Source: Prosopocoilus inquinatus (Eukaryota > Arthropoda > Insecta > Coleoptera > Lucanidae). From it: a stretch of DNA of 64,000 bases. Of this stretch, positions 11,829-23,004 are shown one piece after another (the stretch's first letter is position 1; every line of letters starts with the position of its first letter). The translations under genes and the position numbers were made by a program. Under the pieces are notes generated by a model that made no database searches, was not told the origin of the DNA, and was given only the letters and a program-made list of their open reading frames with translations. The DNA is taken from contig CM069877.1 of the NCBI GenBank assembly GCA_036172665.1, positions 11,428,501 to 11,492,500 of the forward strand, read 5' to 3'.

Positions 11829-12068
11829 TAAAGGGCCGAAGACGCACGTTTTTCTTGAAATCCGGATCTGCGCGTGTTCGTATCCAAAGTTCAATGCAAC
11901 CATTGGATTCCTTGGATATTTTTACTCGTGTAAGGATGGCAGTTTTACATTCTGACGCTGTTTAGGGGTCGAAAAAAATTCGTGAAAAAAATTCGCAAGT
12001 TTCGGTTAGTACGCTTCGCCGCATATCAGATGAAACGTCTCGGTGAGTGGAGGTGGAAAATCGCGCCG
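11829..12068. repeat. Tandem-repeat element, part 2
   Basis: The ~300-bp unit resumes at tttaaagggccgaag and runs through ccttggatatttttactcg and catcagatgaaacgtctcgg to tcgcgccg, where the Transib element begins. The last five bases, cgccg, are one copy of the Transib target duplication. Confidence 0.8.
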
Positions 12069-12107
12069 CACACCGGAGCGGCCCAATGTTAAAAAGCGGA
12101 CATGCGA
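12069..12107 (+). repeat. Transib left terminal inverted repeat
   Basis: Starts CACACCG directly after the CGCCG duplication. The inner CGGACAT block aligns without gap to the right end. Confidence 0.85.
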
Positions 12108-13417
12108 TCAAAATATGAAATATCGAATTTAATATATTGAACGTTGTATTGGGATTCTTTGTTATATCCTGCACATTATAGTAAAATTTTGGGTCTCTAG
12201 GACTGCAGCATTTTCTTGTATAAGCTCTCAAAGTAGACAGTGTTCGGCACAGAAAATAACTGGAACTTTTACGCTCGCTTTAAATGCAGTTTTTTTTAGA
12301 TACATAGAAAAACAATTACATACGAATCTTAAATTAATATATTTTCACATGTTTTCTCATATTACAGGTGAAAGAATAAACCGTCTTTTATGAAAATTGT
12401 TTTTTTTTTGTTTGACATTTTGTTTTTCAATTTCCAACTTTGATCAAAAAAATAGTAAAATGCCCACATATGCCCGCTGTTTTAAAAACACAGTTTTGAA
12501 CAACAATATGTCCTCATTATTTTCAAGCAATAATATTTTGCTACTTTTTGTTACTTTAGGTATTAATCAGTGGGAGTCTATTAATCTTAAATTCTGCATT
12601 ATAATTGTTCTGAATGACTGAATATTTATCTATTTACTATTCTCTGTTATTATAAAGTCAATTTTGAAAGAATTATCAGTTTTGGGAGAAAAGTAATGTT
12701 GACTTTTACATATTCTGGGCAGTATCAAGTTAATGTTTTCATGTAGTATCAAAAAGCTTTCGGTGTGACTTCCTTAGCATATTCTTTTAGAATAAAATTT
12801 CTTCTTATTTACGTTTTAAATTAATTAAAAAAAAATACTCTTCAAACGTTCCAAAACCGATTTGTTGTTTTATCAGTAGATACCGCTAAAAATTATAAAA
12901 AAATCAAAAAGGACGTTGTAAGTAGTAGTATTGAATTTGACTAGTTTGAAATATTTTTTTTATAAATTTATAGACTGTTTAAATTTATTTCTAAAAGAAA
13001 TATACTAAGATTGAATATTTAATAAATGGCAAGAACTTCAAGATGCATCATATTTTTAGATTATTCTTAATCTTTATTAGCTAATCCCATATCCCTATTA
13101 ATATTGGTACAGACATTAAATGTAACAGCTGCAATATAATTTTCCAGGAATATTAACTAAACACAACCAATAGTATGTTTGGTCACATTATTCAGCCAAT
13201 AATATTCATTTCTTTCAGGATTTGCGTAATCAGTTTAATCGTTAGATACGCTTTAAATTAGGTGCAGGTCTGGAAATTCATTTATTATTTGGAAGATAAT
13301 ATAATACCGAGTGACTTTTGCTTAGTGCTTAGTATGAATTAGTGCTCGAGAAGTAACATTTAAGTTTTATACGTTGTGTTAGTGTGTGTTCTGAAGTGTG
13401 TATTTGCATTTATAAAA

Positions 13418-14999
13418 ATGGAAAATTTCAATAAAAATAATGACATCTATGTGTTCATAAAGAATAAAAATTTAGATTTTAGTGATGCCAACAATATATC
13501 TGAAGCTCTATTGGAAGAATTCGTTTTATCCCTAGAAGAGCCCAAATCTGCATTTATTTCGTGAAAAAATAAAAAAAATTTGCATTAAACTGAAAGAAAA
13601 ATGGAACGCAGCTTGCCGTATTGAAGACAAATTTCGTAAACAAAATCAAAGTTGGCTGAACAGTAAATTTGAATTGCCATTCGAAATTCAATGTGAAATC
13701 CATGATGAAGATGAATATGAATCTGAACCATCAGCTCCAACAACAAAAAATTTCGAATGCCTTAGTGAACGACAAAAGCGACGAAAAACAGAATTAATAC
13801 GTAAGTCGCCAAAAGAGCATGTTATGTTTGCTGCTAAAAAGTTGTTGAAATCATCAGATGCACAATACATTTTTGATTTCATACAAGATCATCCGCAACA
13901 TATCAAGAAAATAAAACAATTCTGTGAAAATCTCGACCAACCTGTAAATAAGATACCTGCAGAAAAAGCTCTTGGTTTATACGTATCGGCGAAAATGACA
14001 AAACATCAGTACGTATTACTGAAATCTGTAACAGAAGAATCTGGTTATGAAATATATCCTTCCTATTTTCAAATTCAATGTGAAAAACAAAAGTGTTATC
14101 CGGCAAGAGAATTTATGCAAATAACAGAAACTGGTGTACAAATTCAATTACAGTCATTAATGGATATTACCGTAAGCAGATTATTACAAGCAGTGAAATT
14201 TTCATCAAATAAAGAACTTGATTTAATACTTATAAGTAAATGGGGTTGTGATGGTTCCTCTAATCTAAGCTCTTATAAACAAAAATTCTCACATTCTGAA
14301 GTTGATGATTCTTGTGTATTTATTGCTAGTTGCGTTCCGATAAAACTGTACAATTCAGTTACTAATGAAATTATTTGGGAAAATAAAAAAAAAACTTCTT
14401 CTACACGATTTTGTAGGCCCATTATGTTTGAATATACAAAAGAAAATACAAATGTTATACATACTATCACAGATAAAATTAATACTCAGAGTAATGCCTT
14501 AGTGCCCACTCGGTGTGGATGAGTTTCTATAAATCATAAATTGTTATCGACCATGATTGACGGCAAAATCTGTAACGTACTTTCTGGCAATCAAGCATCT
14601 ATGAAATGTTATATTTGTGGTGCGTCCCCTGTGGAAATGAATAAATAATTTAAATTTGATTAATAAAAAGAATGTCCGAGGTGAATTTTATCAGTTTGGT
14701 TTGTCATCGTTACATGCTTGGATTAAATGTTTGGAATGTTTATTACATATTTCATATAATTTACCTTTTATGTCTTGGTCTGCACGAACACCAGAACAAA
14801 AATTACAGAAAGCAGAGCAAAAGAAGAAAATTCAATCCGATATGAAAACTCGACTTGGGCTAATTGTCGATGTGGTTAAACGAGGCACAGGAACAACAAA
14901 TGATGGCAGTACTGCCAGAACATTTTTTGCACATCCAGAAATATCTGCGAACATAACTGGTATTGATCAAGAACTTATTTACCGTTTTGCAAACATTTT
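13418..14999 (+). pseudogene. Transib transposase, 5' part (N-terminus to second catalytic Asp and beyond), broken
   Basis: The frame starts at ATG 13418 (MENFNKN). It shifts by one base near 13560, runs open to a TGA at 14520-14522, continues in the same frame to 14649, and shifts again before 14650-14999. Recognisable RAG1-like Transib landmarks are the KEKWNAACRIEDKF N-terminal block, an IYPSY...KCYP block, GCDGSS with the first catalytic aspartate at 14250, SSTRFCRPI, MIDGK with the second catalytic aspartate at 14559, a CYICGASP zinc-binding pair, FGLSSLHAWIKCLE, and GTTNDGSTARTFF. The family cuts at its inverted ends by a DDE mechanism shared with RAG1 of V(D)J recombination. This copy has one stop and two frameshifts before the BEL insertion at 15000. 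Confidence 0.9.
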
Positions 15000-15443
15000 T
15001 GTTGACGTCTCGGGCTGTTATCTGATTGTTCAGCACCTTTACGACGTTTTTGCAATAGTGGACTGTATATGTAATGGATGAACTGTGTATGAATTAAGTT
15101 GAGTATGTACAACGAGTAAAATAGCCACAATGTTATGTGAACTTGTTTATTGAAAGTCTCGTCTACAACTAACTTACAAATTAGATTCTTAAAAGCTAAG
15201 GGTGGTACGAGGAGTTTAAATGTAATTGCGGTGCGCCGGAATCGTCACACTTCTCTGAAGAACGGCAGCTTGCATGGTGTTCGGAATACTATGAAATCCA
15301 GTAACTCTCGGTATGAATCTACTGTCCTTTCGCATTAAAATTACTCAGATATTTTTCTAGGACGTTTGTTATTAGTTTTACTAAAGAACCGAGAAAGAAA
15401 TAATGACTTGCTAGTTTTTGGAATATTTGTTAATTATTAAACA
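15000..15443 (-). repeat. BEL/Pao LTR (3' LTR)
   Basis: Begins tgttgacgtctcggg and ends ttaattattaaaca on the plus strand, so it has TG...CA ends. It matches the copy at 20900-21341 almost exactly. Because the element is on the minus strand this is its downstream LTR. Confidence 0.93.
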
Positions 15444-15456
15444 TGCCGCCCGCCTT
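15444..15456 (-). other. BEL/Pao polypurine tract
   Basis: Immediately before the 3' LTR the minus strand reads AAGGCGGGCGGCA, a purine-rich tract in the position expected for the plus-strand primer. Confidence 0.6.
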
Positions 15457-15593
15457 GAAGGATTTTAGTCCTTTAATAATGAAATAGTAATTGAAATCAA
15501 CGATAAATTAAATTAAATGACACATGAAACTAATTAAGATTAATAATAATACAATATAAACTCATAAACAATAATTGACTTTAAGCTACAACA

Positions 15594-17021
15594 CTAATCA
15601 CAGTCCATAAGCAACAAACACAACTTTGCTACAGATCGCTTGTAAGTTCCGGTAGCGGTAAGTACTGTCACTACACGCACTAAACCATCCTTTCCTGGCC
15701 ACAATTTCGTTATTCGACCCATTTTCCAGGTTGCTGGAGGAGTGTTGTCTTCAATTAATATCACCAAGTCACCTTCCTTGAGAGGCCTCGAATTCTGCTT
15801 CTTCCATTTATTCCTAGGTTGTAAGGTGTGAATGTATTCTATTTGCCAACGATTCCAAAACTGCTGAACGATTTTCTGCATTCGTTGGAAGGCTGACAGT
15901 CTATTATCCGGTGTTGTTATATAATCCTGATCAGGAGCCGACGTCAGCGGACGGCCGATCAAGAAATGAGCAGGAGTTAAAGGAGAAAGGTCATTTGGAT
16001 CAGTGCTCAAAGGGGAAATGGGTCTTGAATTAACAACGGCTTCTACTTGAGCAAGTAGGGTAGAAAATTCTTCGAATGTAAGAATTGTGTGACCAATAAC
16101 CTTTGACAGGTGCATTTTTACTATTTTTATTTGACTTTCCCAAATTCCTCCAAAATGGGGTGATCTTGGTGGTATAAATTTCCACTCGATTGCCTTGCCC
16201 TTGTTCGATAATTCGTTTATGATCTTAACACGATCGTTGGATATGGTTTTGTGTAATTGATTTAATTCGGTATTTGCACCGACAAAATTGGTACCATTAT
16301 CCGAACAAATTGTATGAGGTTGCCCTCTGCGTGCGATAAATCGCCGAAGGGATGCTAAAAATGCTACACTTGACAAGTCAGAGACCACTTCCATATGAAT
16401 TGCTCGAGTATTCATGCAGATAAATAAACAAATATATGATTTATAAGTTTTGTAACCCCGAGCCCTTCTATCTCGTGTTAGGAAAGGTCCTGCATAATCA
16501 ACGCCGCAAAAATAAAACGGAGGTGATGGTGTTAACCTATATGCTGGTAAATGACCCATTTGTTGATTATATGGTTTTGGTTTATATCGATAGCAGATTA
16601 AACAGTTATGAATTACTTGTCGTATTGTATTTTTGGCAGATATGGGCCAATATTTTTGTCGTAAAATGTATAACAATTGTTGGGAACCGCAATGTAAGTT
16701 TTCAGCATGTGCTTGAGATATTATTAATTTTGTCAATAAATGTCCCGGTGGAAGAATGATTTGGTGTCTTTGATTAAAGCTGAAATTTGAATGCCTAAGT
16801 CTTCCACCAACACACAAAAGACCATCGTGTAAGAATGGAGATAGTGATAAAATATTTGATTTACTATTTAAATTACTGCCTTGAACTAGATTATTAATTT
16901 CTCGTGAATATATTTCTAGTTGCGCCAACTTTATGAGCGTATGTAGAGCATTTTGTCTATCTGAAGATGTTAACATTCCTGATTGTTTGTGAGAATGATT
17001 GCAATTATATAGAAATTGCAA
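15594..17021 (-). pseudogene. BEL/Pao integrase
   Basis: A 475-codon frame with the integrase HHCC zinc site (HAENLHCG...NCLICYRYK). The catalytic core follows: FCGVDYAGPF with the first aspartate, ICSDNGTNFVG with the second and HFGGIWESQIK with the glutamate. The tail is SRPLKEGDLVILIEDN and WKMGRI, the C-terminal DNA-binding style of this family. The stop is about 150 bp before the 3' LTR. The domain itself is intact; the polyprotein frame upstream is not. It would insert element cDNA into the genome. Confidence 0.88.
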
Positions 17022-17317
17022 TATGCTACGACATTTATTAATTTGTTTAAATTTGAAAATTTTGAGAAAATGGAGTTATCAATTAATACTGGTAATGAAA
17101 TTTTTGTTTTTCGTTCTTCAGGAATACTCTCCAAAGTTTTATCAAAAAAGTTAAATTGAATGTTTGGTTGTGATAGCCAAGTAGGACCGTGCCACCAGAG
17201 AGCATTATTTTTTAATTGGCTAGGACTAATACCCCTTGAAATTAAGTCAGCAGGATTTTCCTTAGTATTAACATAATGCCATGATTTTATGTCAGTTAGT
17301 CTTTGAATCTCAGACAC
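16970..17317 (-). pseudogene. BEL/Pao connection between RNase H and integrase
   Basis: A 115-codon frame reading WHYVNTKENPADLISRG, the typical end of the RNase H region, then a linker towards integrase. It overlaps the start of the integrase frame (17021) in another frame, so a third frameshift lies near 17000. Confidence 0.8.
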
Positions 17318-17362
17318 CCGGTTAGCTACAAAGGGTTTCCAGCGTGAAGGAGCTCCAGATAT

Positions 17363-17764
17363 TCAAAATAATGTAATCTGTGAATCTGACCAAAGATGCT
17401 TGCTATTAAAATTAATATCTAAAATTTCACAAACCCTGGTTGTTAGTTCCGCTAACAAAACTGCTGCACAGAGTTCCAAGCGCGGAATTGAGATATTTTT
17501 TATAGGTGCAACTCTCGATTTGGCTGCAATCAAGTGAATGCCACATTTACTATTCTGAATTGTTTTAATGTAAACACAAGCTCCGTATGCTCGTTCTGAA
17601 GCGTCTGCGAATCCGTGTAATTCATCACGCATTTTATTTGTACTTGTAATATATCGTGGAATTTCTATATTACATATAAACTGTAAATTGTCGCGAAACT
17701 GCAACCATTTTTGTTGAAACTCAGGTTGAAGTTCTTCATCCCAGCCTACTTGCTTAATCCACAA
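17363..17764 (-). pseudogene. BEL/Pao RNase H region
   Basis: A 133-codon frame continues the polyprotein after a frame break at 17765-17793. It contains HGFADASERAYGACVYI, SIPRLELCAAVLL and LWSDSQI, the conserved RNase H blocks of BEL/Pao elements with catalytic D, E and D. It ends at another break near 17362. Confidence 0.85.
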
Positions 17765-17793
17765 GGATTGAATTAATATTTTTGGGACAATTG

Positions 17794-20643
17794 TTATCGG
17801 ACAAAGTAAGCCAAGAGGATCAAATATTTTTGCAGTTTCACTAAGAATGATACGTTTTGTAACAGTACGGATATACTGAAAGAAAACTGAAACAAGTCGC
17901 TTATCGGATTGAAATGTATACCTAAAGTTTTCATTTCGTGTTTAGTTAAATCTATAGAGTCATTTTGAACATGAAAGTTTTTAGGTAAGGCAAAGAATGA
18001 TGAATTACATGTCCATTTGTGGAGTTTAAAACCGGCAGACCTTAAAATTGAAGAAATGTTCGAGCAAAGTGAAATTAATTCGTTTATATTATCTGAGCCT
18101 GTCAACATATCATCGACATAAAAATCTCTTTGAATGATTGTTGATTCTTTAGGAAATGAACTTTGTGAATCTTTGGCTAATTGCTCCAAACAGCGTATTG
18201 CTAAATACGGTGCACTGGCTGTCCCATATGTCACGGTATTTAATTCGTAAGTTTCTAATTTATCGGTTGGATTTTCGCGCCAGACAATTTTTTGATAATT
18301 CCTATGTGGTTTATGCACCCAAATTTGACGGTACATCTTCTCAATGTCAGACGTCACTACGTACTTATATTGTCTGAACCTTACTAAAATTGAGAATAAG
18401 TCTGATTGTTGCGTTCGACCAATGAGTTGCGCATCATTTAATGATATGCCTGAATTTGATTTGTAAGAACCGTCGAACACAACTCTTAATTTAGTGGTTG
18501 CACTAGATTCTTTAATTACAGGGTGGTGAGGTAAATAGTAACCTGAATTTGTTAAATCGAATTGTCCCTCAATCTTAGACATGTGTCCTAGATTCTCGTA
18601 CTCCTGCATAAAATCAACATACTTCTGTTTTATGTTGGGGTTTTTCTGCAATTTATTTTCTAGTGCAAAGAACCTTCTAGTGGCACCTTGCTCGGAATCA
18701 CCGATAGTTTCAGAATTTTCTTTGAATGGAATATGAACTACAAACCTACCAGATGCATCACGTGTTACAGTGTCCTTAAAAATCTGTTCACATGTTAATT
18801 CTTCTGACGAAAATACGGATAAATCGTTTTTAAAATCATCAATCTTCCAAAATCGTTCGATTTCTGATTCTATACTTACATATGACAACGATGCATATGG
18901 TAATTTTGTTGAATGATTATCATATGGAATTTGTCCGAAAAGTATCCACCCGAATTTAGAATTTTGCAAGCTTAATTTGTTTGATAGACTGATTTTTCCC
19001 TCAACAATGATATCCGAAAAGACAGTTGTTCCAATTAGCAAATCGATTGATGCTGAATTGTTTAAAGTAGTGTCTGCTAATTTAATGTCTGATGGCAAAT
19101 TTAATGATTTTAAATCAAATGACTCTTGAGGAATATTTTCAGTTATCTGATTTAAAATTAGAAATGGTAGGTTAAACGAATTGTTATTGTATTTTGACAT
19201 AATTTTGGCACTTGTGCATTGCTGGACATTTGAATAATGTTGGCTGATACCACTAATGCGAATACTAGAATTGTGCTTATTAAGATTTAAACGACTCACG
19301 AGATTTTTGCTGATAAAATTAGACTGAGACGCTGAATCTAATAAGGCTCTTGCAATGTGTTTGTTTCCTTGATTGTCGAGAATGTAGACTTCCACAGTCG
19401 GAAGTAACGTCTGTGTATATAATGCTACCTTAGTAGAACAATTTGAGATAATAGTTTGACTAATTGGTGATTCGGTACTTGGACCTTCTTGATCGATTTC
19501 CTCTGACATATGTAGTAGTGTGTTGTGTGATGCATTGCACTTTTTACACTTTGAACATTTGCATTCATTTGACAAATGTCCTAATTTTAGGCAATTGCGA
19601 CAGAGTTTTGAATGATTGACAAACTTAATTCTGTCCTGTACAGATTTGTTTAAAAACTCTTTACAAAAATAAATTGCGTGATGACTCTTACACAATGGAC
19701 ACGTGACATTATAGTTGCTCTTTGTTGTTGTCCAAAGGGTACGCTGATTTAATTTGATATTTTGCGAATTCTTTTTTGAAATTTCACAACAGTCTATACG
19801 GTCTTGGAGGAAGGTAATTAATTCTTGAAGAGAAAGAATGAAATTTTTGGAATATTTTGAATTTAGATGATTTTCCCAATCTCTGTGAACTCGCTGATCT
19901 AAGTTTATAAGTATTAGCGGAACTAGAAAAGCATCCCATTTTTCTGTTTCTACATTTAAAGTTTTTAAACTGCGGATATGTTGTTCGAAATAATTTATAA
20001 GGGATTTGAAATTATTGTAATTGCAAGTTAATAATTGTTTAACATGATGATAAATAATTCGTCGCGTACTGCTAAATCTATCCTTAAGGATTTGAAGAGC
20101 CTCCTGATAATTAGCGGAAGTGGTTTCTAAGGCTTGAATAGCGTTAAGCGCGTCGCCTTTTACAGCTGACCTAAGATAACATAATTTTTCTACGTCGGTT
20201 AATGTAGTACTCTGATGTATGAGCGCTGTAAACGCGTCTTCAAATGCACGCCATTTCGTAATATCCCCGTCAAACGAAGGCAATTCAATTGTTGGTAATT
20301 TAACCCTTTGATGATTTTTAGTTTTAGGTTCGGCGGTTGAATTTTGATCATTACTGATTAATGGTTGTACAATTTTTCGAATGTTATAATATCGCGATTC
20401 AAGTTCAAACCTAATGTCACATTCCTCGTCTAATTTATCTGTTAAGAGTTCGATACTTTCCTGAATTTGCTCAAAAACCGAAAATTGAGCTTCTAATCTT
20501 TGAAATCTAGAAGAAATATCGTCAATATCGTTTTGAGCTATTTGATTTTCCGTAACTGATTTTGAAAATTCATCTAAATTTGTTAACTATCTTTTGAAAA
20601 CTCCTCGCTTACGATTTAATTGAGGTAAAGTTAATTTATCCAT
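17794..20643 (-). pseudogene. BEL/Pao gag, protease and reverse transcriptase
   Basis: ATG at 20643 (MDKLTLPQLN) is followed after 18 codons by a TAG at 20589-20587. The same frame is then open for more than 900 codons to 17794. The N-terminal gag region contains a heptad-like stretch (RFQRLEAQFSVFEQIQ). Next come a gag core, CCHC-type zinc knuckles (CRNCLKLGHLSNEC, then CSKC), a retropepsin-like ALLDSASQSNFIS with DSAS at the active site, and the RT with VVFDGSYKS, VTSDIEKMYRQI and the catalytic YVDD in RDFYVDDML. The frame is lost just before 17794. It would supply particle protein, processing and cDNA synthesis for the element. The single early TAG could be a mutation or suppressed; I treat the region as broken. 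Confidence 0.88.
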
Positions 20644-20878
20644 GTTGCTCAAGAGAAAACGTTTCAAATGAGAAGGAAATAGCAAGAAAGGACTTACTCA
20701 CTTGATCAACTGATTGCTTGAATTTATTTATATGTTCAAATGTTGTTGGATAAGCTTGTTCCGGTTACTCCGGCTGCTTCAGCTCCTTCTGATTGTTGTT
20801 GGGTAGGCTTGTTCCGGGATGCACTTCCGGCTGCGTCAGCTTCTCCTGTAGGCACTTATCACTGATATTACCGATAAC

Positions 20879-20894
20879 CGGCTCGAAGGACCAA
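20879..20894 (-). other. BEL/Pao primer-binding site
   Basis: Five bases inside the 5' LTR the minus strand reads TGGTCCTTCGAGCCGG. The TGG start is what pairs with a tRNA 3' CCA end. I do not assign the tRNA. Confidence 0.6.
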
Positions 20895-20899
20895 ATTAT

Positions 20900-21341
20900 G
20901 TTGACGTCTCGGGCTGTTATCTGATTGTTCAGCACCTTTACGACGTTTTTGCAATAGTGGACTGTATATGTAATGGATGAACTGTGTATGAATTAAGTTG
21001 AGTATGTACAACGAGTAAAATAGCCACAATGTTATGTGAACTTGTTTATTGAAAGTCTCGTCTACAACTACTTACAAATTAGATTCTTAAAAGCTAAGGG
21101 TGGTACGAGGAGTTTAAATGTAATTGCGGTGCGCCGGAATCGTCACACTTCTCTGAAGAACGGCAGCTTGCATGGTGTTCGGAATACTATGAAATCCAGT
21201 AACTCTGGGTATGAATCTACTGTCCCTTCGCATTAAAATTACACAGATATTTTTCTAGGACGTTTGTTATTAGTTTTACTAAAGAACCGAGAAAGAAATA
21301 ATGACTTGCTAGTTTTTGGAATATTTGTTAATTATTAAACA
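20900..21341 (-). repeat. BEL/Pao LTR (5' LTR)
   Basis: Same ends and sequence as 15000-15443. This is the upstream LTR and should hold the promoter of the element. Visible differences from the other copy are ctctggg versus ctctcgg, gtccctt versus gtccttt, ttacaca versus ttactca, and a one-base gap in caactaac. Confidence 0.93.
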
Positions 21342-21756
21342 ATTTTACAAGTGATAGCTTCCGGACAACCAATTAATGTAGAGAAATTTCGAGCCTACAC
21401 TTTACAAACCACAGAAAGATATTTAGCACTGTATAGTTGGTACTACATGCCCGCTTCAGTTCACAAAACTTTTAATACATGGTGCTGATATTATTGAAAA
21501 TGCTATAGTACCAATAGGACAATTAAGTGAAGATGCTTTAGAAGCAAATCATAAATTTTTCCGCAAATATCGCGAAAATAATACTAGAAAAATGTGTAGA
21601 GTTTATAATAATGAGAACATTTTGCATTCGTTACTATTAGCATCTGATCCAGTAATTTCCACAGTGTGTGATTTACATCAAAAATCCAAAATTTCAGAAA
21701 TGTTTGAAGATGCAAAAGCACTCATAGAAATTGAAGAAACAGCTCGACCGTCATAA
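21342..21756 (+). pseudogene. Transib transposase, 3' part with third catalytic residue, broken
   Basis: Directly after the right BEL LTR the Transib frame resumes (VIASGQPINVEKF, YSWYYMPASVHK). It shifts by one base in an A run near 21452 and continues through LIHGADI, PIGQLSEDALEANHKFF and SLLLASDPVIS to TAA at 21754-21756. The glutamate of ALEANHK, encoded at 21541, is the likely third catalytic acid (equivalent to E962 of RAG1). Removing the BEL element with one ATTTT copy joins this part to the 5' part in one frame across the junction, confirming they are one gene. Confidence 0.88.
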
Positions 21757-22126
21757 AATCCATTTTTTTTAAATATTACTGAATTTTGTTTCTAAATTTT
21801 TTTTTAGAATTTTAAAGTAATTTTTTTTATTGTTTTATATTAATTTTTGACGTGATTATTTTTTAATTGTTTTATATTAATTGTTGACGTGATTATTTTT
21901 TAATTGTTTTATATTAATTGTTGACGTGATTATTTTTTAAATAAATAAAAGTTATTAGTATTATTGTTATTCTTATTATACATCATCTTTTAAAAGAGAA
22001 ACTAATTTTTTTTTTCAATAAATTGTCAAATATAGGTTCTCTTACATTTTCTTTACATCTTACAACACATTTAACATATATCACTCTATAAATGTCATTA
22101 CAATTTGCAAATTATTAGTGTCACTA

Positions 22127-22165
22127 CACGATGTCCGGGTCGCTCCATAAGGCCGTTCCAGTGTG
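22127..22165 (-). repeat. Transib right terminal inverted repeat
   Basis: Read on the minus strand it starts CACACTGG directly against the second CGCCG copy, with CGGACAT 28 bases in. Confidence 0.85.
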
Positions 22166-22330
22166 CGCCGCTTCGTTTTTGCGTTCCAAGATGGCAGTAT
22201 AAGGCCCATGGATTATTTAAAGGGCCGAAGACATACCTTTTTTATAATCCGGGCCTGAGCGTGTTCGCATCCAGAACTCATTTTCTTGATTTTTTTTTCT
22301 TGAGGGGAAGAGTGCAAATTAGATATGCCC
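22166..22330. repeat. Tandem-repeat element, part 3 and right end
   Basis: After the second CGCCG copy the array unit continues with aagatggcagtataaggccc and ggattatttaaagggccg. It runs out through gtgcaaattagatatgccc. The copy at 38150-38265 ends with a similar gcgcaatttagatattt, so this looks like a true right boundary. Confidence 0.7.
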
Positions 22331-23000
22331 CGGGCGCATCCGACACTGATTTATACTAGCACGCGGAACGCGCTCCTGTTCCTAAACAAAGGAATCTATT
22401 CTAAATAGTTTATTTACATAAAGGGTTTCATTGTTCTTCGGCAACGTCCGTGTCGAATAGGTAGGAGGAGGAGGAGGATGAGGAGGGGGCGCATAATTAC
22501 GCGTGCTAAATTTAATTCGATTACACGATTTCGCGCGACGATAATTTTCAATTTGTCCACCGAATCGAACCGGAATCGAAACCGCCGCGTCGCGTCGTCC
22601 GCGAACACAATCGAATCATCGACGAATTAACAACGCGCTGCGTAACAAACTCGCAGATAACAATCTTGCAAAGGGGATATCTTCAAAGGGGGCGCATCGC
22701 GACGCCCGCATCCACCAATACGCGAACAATCCGGCGGAAATAAAGCGGGCCCGGGGCTTTGCCTTATGCCCGATGCGATGGAGCGGCGAGCAACCAAAAA
22801 AAGAAAAATGAATCGAACGCACGCACCGCGGGAGATAATAATCTTTCTGGGGTCGCCGTATTTCAAAAAGAAATTCTGATTTGTTTCCCCTAACAACGGG
22901 GGAGATTGTATTTTGAAGGCGATAAGGGGGATGGATGGATGGCTGTTTATTGATCTTCGAATTAATTAAACGGCGCGTGGTACCCTCATACAATAAACTG
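22331..23000. other. Low-repeat, GC-richer intergenic DNA, no gene seen
   Basis: Composition is more balanced than the neighbours, with many CG dinucleotides and a short aggaggaggaggatgagg purine run near 22465. Minus-strand frames of 125 and 89 codons overlap each other and show no recognisable domain. It could hold regulatory sequence; I see no specific site. Confidence 0.4.
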
Positions 23001-23004
23001 GCGA

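Larger units (their letters stand above)
15000..21341 (-). mobile_element. BEL/Pao LTR retrotransposon, nearly full length
   Basis: Two direct LTRs of about 443 bp enclose one minus-strand gag-pol region in the order gag, protease, RT, RNase H, integrase, the BEL/Pao and Ty3 order. The RT and protease style and the 5-bp duplication point to BEL/Pao. ATTTT is present at 14995-14999 and 21342-21346. The two LTRs differ at only about three bases plus one or two small gaps, so insertion is recent. The coding region nevertheless carries one in-frame stop and at least three frame changes, so this copy looks inactive unless some are sequencing errors. No env-like gene is seen. Confidence 0.93.
12069..22165 (+). 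mobile_element. Transib (RAG1-like) DNA transposon, split by a BEL/Pao element
   Basis: The ends are inverted repeats: CACACCGGAGCGGCCCAATG at the left and, on the minus strand, CACACTGGAACGGCCTTATG at the right. They match at 16 of 20 positions, with a second shared block CGGACAT at bases 29-35 of each end. The 5-bp GC-rich duplication CGCCG flanks it (12064-12068 and 22166-22170), and deleting the element plus one copy restores the ~300-bp array unit. The terminal CAC..TG heptamer-like start, the 5-bp GC-rich duplication and the RAG1-core transposase all fit Transib. Without the nested BEL element and its duplicated 5 bp it is about 3.75 kb, a normal length for an autonomous Transib. About 1.35 kb precedes the coding region; that part and 21757-22127 hold no other gene. 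Confidence 0.92.

Noticed and set aside
13674..14522. Intact host gene of 282 codons
   Set aside because: RAG1-like Transib motifs, TIRs and target duplication on either side, and continuation in other frames show it is a transposase fragment.
15594..17021. Domesticated integrase gene
   Set aside because: It lies in the normal place inside a BEL/Pao element with both LTRs; nothing suggests host use.
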